Assembly (NCBI GenBank): GCA_003864495.1
Contig: ML133421.1
Coordinates: 2,976,001-3,040,000 of the forward strand
Origin: Nemopilema nomurai
Lineage: Eukaryota > Cnidaria > Scyphozoa > Rhizostomeae > Rhizostomatidae
Direction: 5' to 3'
Length of the DNA: 64,000 nucleotides
Under the pieces are notes generated by a model that was not told where the DNA came from, searched no databases, and was given only the letters and a program-made list of their open reading frames with translations. Shown here piece by piece: positions 54,399 to 64,000 of the stretch (its first letter is position 1; the number at the start of each line of letters is the position of its first letter). The position numbers and the translations under genes were made by a program.

Positions 54399-54604
54399 TC
54401 ACTTCGTTTCTGGGGGTTTCCTTGTCTTTCTTTCTTTAACTCGCCTGTTTTGAAACCAGGTCTTAATTTGTTTTTCACTCAGGTTCAACGAGAAAGCGAT
54501 TTCTATCCTCCTTCTTCGGGAAATGTATTGGCAGTTGTTGAACTCTCGTTCCAGTTCCCTTGTTTGATGTGACGTAAAGGAGGGTCGACTTCTCATGGTT
54601 GGAT
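54399..54604 (-). CDS. Xlox/Cdx: Xlox/Cdx exon 2 with homeobox
   Basis: The exon runs from AT after the CAG acceptor to TGA at 54401-54399. It contains the whole homeodomain, with helix 3 [18 protein letters not shown]. The ATG at 54596-54594 is in frame but lies inside the homeodomain N-terminal arm, so it is an internal Met and not the start of the protein. Confidence 0.92.
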
Positions 54605-57600
54605 CTGAAAGACGACAAACGTAATCTGATCGAAAGGATGCATGCGGGAAACAGGGAAACAGGCTTTACTTGAGTCTATAGGACATCCAGGATATCAAAA
54701 GCATTTAGAACGATCTTGTTTTAAAACATCTTGCTGAGTTCATTCTGAGAAAACTTTTCTACATTTGACTTATTTTGCTAAAAGCATTTCTGCTATTTCA
54801 ATGGCTTTTGACAATAGCTTGCCACAATTGGGCGTTTTGGTGAAAATATCATCTCTAGAAACGAATGATACGGTAGTTCTATTGGACAAAAATTGTAATG
54901 GTCTTATATGTTAAGTCACTACTATTTGGACCAATTTGCAGCTTTAAATTGGCTGACACAAATTTAGAAATAATTCTTACGTAGTTCCAGTAAATTCGGT
55001 ATACTGGCTAAAATTAGATAATCCCTATGCTTTGGTATCAGATATTCGGTTAACTCGTAAAGAGACTTCAGAGTTCCAGCCTTTTCAGGGTGTAAATAAA
55101 TATTCCAACAACCAAAGGGAAATTCCATGACAATTCATAGTGTAATGAAGTGGGGGAGCGAATAGGGCTGAGACTGTTTCGTGATCCTATCGCGTTGTAG
55201 GTGTTAACGACTAGGCCTGTGTCGAAGTTGCCACCCGGTCTGTGGAGGGCCATTCATCAAACGTCCAGGAAGGGCGCAAGCCCCGCCACTGAGCCCAGCC
55301 ACTGAGCCATGTGTCTGATCGCAGCGTGCCAAGCGCATCGGCGCAACATAAATCACCCAACTTAACTGGCATTGACATCTAAATCCTTTGTATTATTAAA
55401 AGATTTTCGCAAGGGTGGCCTTCTAAAAGAAGGGTTAACGATAACTCAACTTTGCATGCAGTTCTCTGGAGCTTTCAATACGATTATCAAACGCAGTACA
55501 TTTTCGGGTGTTTAATGCAACCACAGTTGTTTTTCTTGTTAAAAATTTTCATTTAAAATCTGATCTCTTTTTTCAAGTCTCACAGACCCAATAATGACTC
55601 TCAATGCTGCAAATGAATGGAGCGAGCTTTTTAGCTCTTGATGCTTGCAGTTATGAAAAATGTTCTAAACGAAAAGTTCCTTAGGGATTTTGTTTTTAGA
55701 AGTATAAGTTCTTTAAATATTTCGGCCTTCTACACGTAGGTTCCTTATAAAGTGGTTCCTTATAAACAAAGCGTGTATATAAGTTATAATCATCATCGCG
55801 TTCTCATTTTCCTTCACTCTACATTTGTGATCTAAACAATTTATCATAGTGAACAATTGTAAACAACTGAAAAATTGAAGAAAAAGGGATCCAACTTTAA
55901 GTGCAGGACGGTGGGTTTAAGAAAGGTTCCTTATCATAGCTTACCAATAATTACCTGTCACTAAATTTCTAGAAAAGATAACAGAGTTCTTTATTTGGTT
56001 AGATAGTTGGAGCTCACGCTTGAACAAGTATGGCACATATTAGCCCATATTGGCGTAGATTTGATACAAATGGGATTATTACGACGTTGGAAAATTGACA
56101 TGATACAGCCTCTCAAAAATGATACAGTTATTGGCGCAGCATCAATTATGTACTTTTTGAAATACTGCAATCAAACACTGAAATGTACAGAGATATTTGT
56201 TCTCATTCCCAACAAATAGCTTCATAACAAATAAATTTCCGTTAGGAATTATTATTTGACACACTTGCCCCTCATCTGGTACATCTGGGACAAGTAAACA
56301 CAAGTAAAAGCGAGTAAAGGGAGAAGTCGTGCTTGGTTCCTCATTGCAGATGCCTCCTTTTGTGTCGCTTGAACCTTGGGCACTCAAAGTTGCCAGTTAA
56401 CTTTTCCTCTAAAGTTTCTAGTAATAATCCCTTTCACAGTGATGCTCACAATGCTGGAATTATGAGCAACTGTGAAACATCACTTGGGTCGGTGAGATTT
56501 TCCTCGGATAGCAAAAATAAATGTCTTTAAAAGTGTAATTTGTATTTTATGAGTGAATCGCTTTGAAATTCCCACAAAAAAGAATTAAACGTGCCTCATT
56601 TAAAAAAAAGCTGTTCCATTTCATTTTCAAATTTGACCTATTCTAAAATTTATAATAACTGGCTTGTTTATAAGTGCTTCCATGGGTCTGCTAAAATCCG
56701 CAGAAGGGCCCCTTACTTAGTTCTCTAACTAGGCGATGTAGATGTGTCTTGAATGTGAAGTGGTTGAAGAAGAAGAACGAGCCCATGAATCTGAATCTTG
56801 GGTCAGTGAAAGGAAGAATTTCAAGATGTCAGGAGCTATTGGCTAAAGAAACCGCAAAGGGTTGCAAAAACACCTACTGCTTTTACATATACTGGTGCCG
56901 ATATATGGTACACAGATCTGTCCCACATTTGATAAATTTGAATTTCGCAGTCTTCTGAAAGGCAACCCCTGTATTACGGCCCAGTTTTTGAATACCCATT
57001 TAAAATTTCCAGAAACGTTCCGTAAAAAGATTATGGCAAATACCTTCTATCTATTAAACCTCATTTACTAATGATCATGCAACTTTCCTAAATACCGAAA
57101 CATGCCTACTTTGCAATTTTAAAATCTTTGTACAAATTTTAGATTCAGTTAGGGCCGCATTTAAGACCGTCTAAAGTATGCCAAATGAGTTCGTATCTCA
57201 TTTCATCAAAACACTTTGTGTAGTCTTAATAAAATTTTGCTTGGGGTCCCCTAACATTAAAAGCCTTAGGGGTCCCCTGGGTAAATGCGTCACTGGATTC
57301 AGTTGATCAATTTCGGTGAACTCCTTACCCGGTGTATTCCTGATTCAGAGGCATAAGTCTCAACACATGGTAGAGTTAGGCCTTAACGCATGCACTGTTA
57401 ATTCTCTAAAATAATACTGCCGCTACCTTGGGAATGTGCAAACGACCTAGCCTATTTGTATACATCCCCGGGCACTGCAGTTTCTTATTCTTTGACAAGC
57501 TAACATTGCTTATTTCCTTATAGTTACTTGATTTTCACTGAATTTCTGTACTGATGCTTTCCTTAGCAGTACCTCGAGATGCTGAGTGGCTCTGCGTCAA

Positions 57601-60600
57601 AGAGAGCTTTAGCAGAGAGAGCCAAGCGAGGCCAATGACATTGATATGCAGCATGACATACTGGCTTTTTGTTAGGCAAAACTGTTTACCATCATTCTTC
57701 GGCGTTGCATAGTAAAAGGGTAGCTATTTCCTAGCCTTGGTTTATTCCGCAACGAAACGAGATGTCAAGTATTCTTTTTAACAAAATTCTGAAATGTCAA
57801 CTTGCTAAGCTCTCATTGGCAACGGAGAACGGGTCCTCCTTTATGACTATTGAGTGTCCTGCAGCTTTGGTTAATGTCTGAGTTGTCATAGGGTCGTAGA
57901 ATCATTGACAGCAACCATGTCTTAAAAATGTTAAACCTTGAGAAAGGTAATGGTATTTTGTCAACAATGTTAGGAGTGCTTTGTGATTTTCATCTGGGCC
58001 CTCCTTGCCACGTAATCATCCGTCTCTGTTTATCCTTCAATTTGAAACCGCATAGTATGAAATGAAAGAATTCACATCTCTTTCCGAAAACCCTCCCATG
58101 GAAAGAGCAAAACAGCGACCCAATGTTAGGCTCTATGATGGGGTCGCCAACCTCAGAAATCACAACTAATCGTCATTACCAGGTTAGATTGTCGCACTTG
58201 CAGGCAGCGACGACGGGTTTTTCTGCCGATTGGCCCTGGTCAGACCACCATCGGACACAACCAGTTCGCCGGCTCGGCCAATCGGACACGACACATTCGT
58301 TATGACCGGTTTAATTTCTAATGAGTCTACGATCTTAGCTACACGAACTCTCTGAAATAAATTTTTGTCAGCTCAAGAAATCAGGGCTTTCAACCTCTAA
58401 ATCTAAATCAATTCAAACTTTCTTGCGTTCCTTTGCCTATTCTTAGAATGTAATAGGCCAAGTAACTGAGTTGTGCAGTGTTTAGCTCTTATTGATAAGA
58501 TGAATAAAAAAATATAAATATATTATAAAAAAGACAATGAACAAAGAAAGCTTGTCTGTCACTCGCTAATCAAAGAACAATTTTGGGGCAATCAAGGGCG
58601 CAATTTCCAAGGAAATTTTCAGGCATGCCGTTGAGAATCTTTTTCAAATATGTGTTCAATGCGAAAATTGGTAGGTGGTATTTGTTGTCGAGATTTTTTC
58701 TGGATATTCCATCCCTTTTGTCTAAAAAATCTAGAAAATGTAGCTTTTCGTTTCTTGAAGAATCAAGAACAGCTACACTGAATCTAAATTTACCTGTTTG
58801 AAAAACTGGAATAGTACTTGTATAATGATAGTAACATGCCGTGCTTAGAAATAGTTCCCTTAAACAGGGAAAATCTAGCACAAAGAATGATATCTGTTCT
58901 TGTTGTTGCTGCTATGAACTTCAAATAGTCTTCAACAAAGTGCCACTTAACAGTTCGTGCATTGAGAATCACATGATAAACGAAATTTTCTTAACATACG
59001 CTTGCTATCCTGAATATTACGTCAAATTTCTATATTAAGTACCCTATAACTTTTTAATAAATCTACTTTGGGGCCATCGCGCTTAGCATTTGGTTCAGGG
59101 CAATGGGATATCTCGAAAAACTAATTAAAGGGGAATGCTTTACTTAATTTAGTTAGCCTCGACATGAACACTTGTGAGTCAGGTAGGTGTGCTGCAGGAA
59201 CGAACAATTTTTCACAAGCAGGGCATGCCGCGCTCCAGTTAGTATCCCAGCATGCCTTTTCCATATCTCCTGATGATCGGCCAAAGTATTTTAGGCACGG
59301 AAACGCATGGGTCAACTGACCTTTGGCATATGTGCAGTCAGAATCCAAATTTAGCTGAATGTTCTTTAAACGAATTACACAAATTGCTTCGGCTAGCGAA
59401 TCCGCCATATCGACCACTATCAAAATGCGTTTGTGCCACTTAGGCTAAAAATTTTGTTAAAAAAATAAGTATTTTATTTTTACACCAGTAGAACAAAGCA
59501 AAATAGGGTTTATATTAGTTTTAGCAAGGTGCAAGAAGTGTTATCGACTTCATCGATTTTTGAAGTCACAAAAGATCTCAATATTGGACCTAAATAGCCT
59601 TAAATCATGTGCCTCTCTTCTTGAATGGCTGCTGTAGTTAAAGTGCTCGTATTTGGCTAATTTTCTGCTGATTTGCACGCATCTCTGAGTCCTTTGCGGG
59701 TAGGTTCGTACTGCCCACCTTCCTGGTTCATTTTTACTTCGAATGATTGAAACTTCTCATGCACTAAGGAAAGACGTACACTCTTTTACATAAGAATACC
59801 CAATTTCTTGCCGATCCTCAATATTCTTCACGTTTTCGATGTCGATAACCTAAGATTATTTCTTAAATTATTTTTGCCAAACACAAGTTTCTAAAGTAGC
59901 ATAAGATCAAAGAGAAATGTAAATCTTTTTTATTTGTTGCTTCATCCCAAATTTCAACAAAAAACAGAACAATAAATTTGATACTAAAATGCTATATCTA
60001 ATCATACAAATACGATCCTAATCCAAAAGCTTCATTTCAACCCCGTCAACATTTCAAAGCATAATATCAAACTATATTTATATCATACTATTTTTGCTTC
60101 GGGAAGAGACTTGAGCCTCAGCAATTAATAATAATAATGATAATAATAATAACAATAATAATAATAATAATAAGATGGATATTTATACATGATATACACT
60201 TCAACGAGTTAAAATTCCAGTATTCTGATAGGCCTTGTTTAAATAAACGCTGGACGCTCGTGTACGACATTAGGCTCATTCAATGACTGTTGCAACTGTA
60301 AGTAAAATTTACATGTTTTATCAGCAAGGATCAAAGACTCTCGGTCTTTTAAGGGACTCTCTTTACCAAAGGTGTCATAATGGCCTCCATAATTATTAGA
60401 AAGTATTACAAGAACAATTTGTTTGGTTTGAATAATCTAGGAGAGAACAGGTTTGGTTTATTACACAAAACTTTTTAAAACACCTCCCGAGCAAAAAAAT
60501 TAAAACAATTGAATTTTGGAAACGATCGCACGACACATGACATCACTTGTCAGAGCTGGTTGGACGACTTCAAATTAGAACCACCTTGCTAGTAAAGGGA

Positions 60601-63600
60601 ACCAAATTTTCGGTGCCCTTTTGATTGAGGTTTCGCGTATTAATCGTGTGCTGTAATGTATTAAATATGTGCAATCAGCTTTGAAGAATTGTTTTCAGAA
60701 AGGTTCGGACGGAAGTCTGCAAGAAAAAATGAGAAGGACAAAGGTATACCATTTCTCTTTTCTTTCGACAAAGAACGGTTTGGTTTGTCTGAAGTCAGAC
60801 CAGCCAATATCAGCAGTTTAATTGCATTTTCATGTCTGACTCCATTTTGAGCAAAGTAAGGCCAGTTGAGCAAAACTTCTCACAAGGGAAGGACCTGCTT
60901 TGTGTTGGACCATTTATCACAGACACCGTCAAAGACAAACCTCGCCGGTGTTGACAAACATGAAATATTGCAAACGTTATGTTTGTCGATTTCACGCCAG
61001 ACCCTGTGCCAAGTGTTGTGTGCCAAGTGTTGTATCCAGAGTTTACCTTTGAACTCGATAGTGACCAACTTGTTACATTTATCTTACGCCGAATAAATGT
61101 TTTAATAAACGAAATGCCGAATAAAAGGTCTGGAAATAGGTATGCTTTGGGAAAGGATGATAGATACTAAAGGCAAAGACCAGACAATAAAGAAACACTA
61201 ATTTGTAGAATACACTGTATAACTACTATCTAGGTGTAGGCATTGGTAGGCTGGAATCGATTCTATGATTTTCTTCATCTCTGATTTTTCATGCTTCATT
61301 AAAAATGAAATGTTTTAATAACATACTTTACAAACACTTCTGTTACATACGGATCATCCTTCAACGCTTCATAACGCCTTTTGGATTGAGATGTGTTTCA
61401 GCGACTTGCAAGCTAGCAGATTTAGTATTTACGGGGAGCTACCCTTAGAAGTTTCAACATAAGCTTCACTAAAAGCTAGGCCTGCACGAAAGTTTACATC
61501 GAAACAGCCTACAAGAATCCGGGTGAATGTTGAGTTCGTAACGTATAATAAACTGTGGCACATAAAAAGCTTGCAACTCGGGAAAGCTATGTTTACTGGT
61601 CTGAATGCAAAAACATCAATGCACAAATCCTGGGTCTAATCTTGGTCCATGTGCTTAATGCGAGTTTAATGTGCTTCAAAACCACTCACCGAGTCGCTGG
61701 CAACCCGACAATGAAATTTAGCAAATGTTATAGGGGTATACATCCGATTTGTTTCGTGTCAAAAAAGCTAATTCGTTTTTTTTGCAAGGCTTCGATAGTT
61801 AGAACCAGAAATATCAAGACGATCAAAAGCAAACGGAAACTGTATTCGTGTACCGAAACTTCGACTAAGAATGCCAGTTTAACTAAGTCTAAGTTATCTC
61901 TTCTTGGACGCTAAGACAATGCACTGTTTATCAATATTCAGCCAATGAAAGTGAAACAGAACTGCTTGTTGCTTTAGTTGGAGCACTTACATCAGAACTA
62001 TATAATATTAGAGAGTGTAATTGATACTATAAAATACAACTTATATGACTAAAGTTGCACATATAGAATTCACTTGAGTTTCAGTTGTGAAGCAACTAAA
62101 TTGTAAGGGGTTAAATTGAGGGGAGAAAGGTCCATGTGCACTGTTGTGTTTTGCATTTGACATCTTATAATTGGAACTTGTAGGTATACACGCAGCAAGT
62201 TGCATGGAGTGACCAAAAATCATCATGTATTGTCATTTTCATATTGATTACAGGTGGTATCCTAGTTTACCAGTGGACGTGTGGAGTTTTGAAGTGAATC
62301 AGTTAATTGTTAATTGCAGAAACATTAGTCAACACCCTAATGAAAGTGATAGATTAAGTTTAGCAAAACCTTAACAAGCTTGAACAAACCTGGCTCTATT
62401 AACAAATATTGCACGAGCAACATTTTGGCTCCGAACTGATGACAATGACTTGAATTATGGTGTGCAATAATGCTTCATTTGAACATTTATCTCAGTATTA
62501 CAAATTAGCATTGGGAAACTGAAAGTTGCAAGCATGAAATGCCTAAACCCATTGTTTGTTTGTATTATTGTTACCACTGAGCGCTTTGCCTAGAAGTTAG
62601 AAGAGTTCAAATACCCTAGCATGGTAAACATAAAGATGAAAACATAGAGTTGTTGGGTTCATGAAGAATTTTGTTCGATGTACGTTTCTTGTTTAAGAGG
62701 GTAAGTCAGTCATCTTCACAATTTAATAGTTCTAATGTTTCAACTTTGGCATTAGGAATCGCTTAAGCTAGGTGTACACAACATGGCAATCTCTGGGTAA
62801 ACAAGGCAAGGAAATCCTACCATGTTCATACAAACTAATAGCCTAATAATTACCCATGCCACTCGCGCAAAGGAACTTACTTAAAGAAACTCGCTCGAAG
62901 GCAAGGATTTGGTCTGGGCGTAAGAAACGAGTGTGTCCCGACGCGAGATCCCGAGCCAAACGAAAGCAGACGACTGGGGCATCTTGCTCCTTGCCGTTTC
63001 CCAATCTACACTCCACCTTCATTTGACAATCTCGGTAATCATGTATCAGCCATCATGCGCCTGTGATGAATTTACAAGACCTCCCTGTTCCATGTCACAC
63101 GTTTTATTAGACATTATGCTAAATTTATGACCTAGGCCGAGTACATGACAAGGTGACAAATCTAACTGCAAGGCAGCCTTCACCATTTGAGAAATGTTTC
63201 TCTAAGCAACAGTTACCAACACAGTAACCTTCCAATGTTCATTGCAGCTAACAGAGTAGTAAGAAATCATTGGTTGCATTTTTATTGGAAGAGGAACAAC
63301 ATGCTAATTCTAACGTGTACCACATCAAACGCTAAGGTGCAATGCTTGCTTTAAGATTGCGTGTTTCTTACCTTGCAAACGACAAAAGCAAAATGGCGCT
63401 AACTCATCTGTACAACAGCAAAGGTACGCGTTGCCATCAACATACAAACATTTGATGTTGTCCATTGCGTTTCTTTACCTACACTGTCACGAATAAGATT
63501 CTCCGATATTTGTGACAATCACAGTCGAATGCGGCGATGGCTCAGGCGACCCTCGAACAATGGCCTTCGCAGTTTGCAGTCTAACCACATTCATAGCTAA

Positions 63601-63977
63601 TAAATTAACCATAATATTGATGTTATCTAAGCTAATAAATGACAAAATCAGGTTGGCAACATCAATCCTGGAATTAGACCTTGCATATATTTGATAATGT
63701 GTGTATAAATGAAGTTTAACTACTGTCTGCGCTCTGAGGACAATCACTTTCGCTAGAAGGATTGGCGGGTAGACGTGAATATTTTTTACTAACCTTGCGT
63801 CAGATCATGTATCCATTCGACTTGCGTTCTAGCATGATTCACGAATTGCTGGTAATGGGTTCTTGGGGCTGAGAACATGCATGAAGGAGAAACATTCTCC
63901 GAATAACCCCTGGTTGCGTCGCAGTAAGGGAGACCGTAGCGAGGGTACATTGGCGAGCCCCAGTTTGCGACAGCCAT
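54399..63977 (-). CDS. Xlox/Cdx: Xlox/Cdx-like ParaHox homeodomain protein (2 exons, 129 aa)
   Basis: Predicted nuclear transcription factor. Exon 1 (63977-63794) ends CAAG|GTTAGT, and exon 2 (54604-54399) follows TTTGTCGTCTTTCAG. The 9,189-bp intron is phase 1 and the junction codon is Asp62. Residues 53-56, VEWI, near the end of exon 1, sit where Cdx and Hox proteins carry the PBC-binding hexapeptide tryptophan. The homeodomain spans residues 64-123 with Arg5, Leu16, Phe20, Trp48, Gln50 and Asn51. The ending NRRVKERK is the Cdx-type KERK rather than the KWKK of Gsx, Xlox and most Hox proteins. Pro6 and Thr47 are unusual. Only six residues follow the homeodomain, making a very small protein. 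Sea anemones have a linked Xlox/Cdx gene beside Gsx (family knowledge). The exon pairing rests on matching phase, strong splice sites, the hexapeptide and lack of a better upstream exon. Confidence 0.82.
54605..63793 (-). other. 9.2-kb intron of the Xlox/Cdx gene
   Basis: Bounded by GT at 63793-63792 and AG at 54606-54605 on the minus strand. Inside it I see no further homeobox and no exon-like frame with a domain. It holds an AAT microsatellite (60127-60172), a somewhat GC-rich patch near 55150-55340, and a direct doubling of GTGCCAAGTGTTGT near 61007-61035. A gene in the opposite orientation within the intron cannot be ruled out but is not supported. Confidence 0.7.
60127..60172. repeat. 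AAT trinucleotide microsatellite
   Basis: About 15 units of AAT/ATA with two interruptions (GAT and AAC), lying within the Xlox/Cdx intron. Confidence 0.9.
63794..63977 (-). CDS. Xlox/Cdx: Xlox/Cdx exon 1 with hexapeptide-like motif
   Basis: The frame starts [15 protein letters not shown] and ends [11 protein letters not shown] plus one base. The frame is open upstream to the window edge, so an earlier start outside the window cannot be excluded. The Tyr/Pro-rich start and the tryptophan motif just before the splice site are the layout expected of the first exon of a ParaHox or Hox gene. Confidence 0.75.
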
Positions 63978-64000
63978 TGATCTAGGAACATGTTCTCTGC

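Overview
The window is animal nuclear DNA, most likely from a cnidarian and probably an anthozoan. The only two convincing protein-coding genes are spliced ParaHox-class homeobox genes. Their homeodomains, phase-1 introns and close same-strand linkage fit the Gsx plus Xlox/Cdx pair described in sea anemones. The rest is AT-rich, intron-like or intergenic DNA with eroded transposons and satellite repeats. No bacterial operons, rRNA, tRNA or CRISPR were recognised.

Layout. Positions 1-1645 hold nothing recognisable. A 15-bp minisatellite (1646-1857) abuts a frameshifted and stop-interrupted hAT/ZMYM1-like (DUF4371) transposase relic (about 1880-3780). Positions 3936-22646 are three head-to-tail copies of a 6.2-kb unit. 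Each copy carries a ~2.67-kb, 20/21-bp pyrimidine-rich minisatellite that happens to be open in all three plus-strand frames. In the parts I compared, the copies differ only by small insertions and deletions, mostly in homopolymers. This means either very recent amplification or an assembly effect. Positions 22647-41300 are non-coding, with one possible hAT fragment, a hAT-like inverted-repeat element (25277-26642), a second inverted-repeat element (33725-34302), a 31-bp tandem duplication and a run of 41 G.

The 3' third is the interesting genic part. Gsx (41573-42874, minus) has two exons and encodes 230 aa. It has a SNAG-like N-terminus, a Cys cluster and a Gsx homeodomain, and a TATA/initiator pair lies upstream. 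About 11.5 kb further along, on the same strand, is a second gene (54399-63977). Its first exon ends in a hexapeptide-like tryptophan motif. A 9.2-kb intron separates it from the homeobox exon, whose homeodomain ends in KERK as in Cdx. The predicted product is only 129 aa and carries Pro6 and Thr47.

Both genes are predicted sequence-specific nuclear transcription factors with roles in axial and neural patterning (family knowledge). The intergenic interval and the large intron are the natural places to look for their regulatory DNA.
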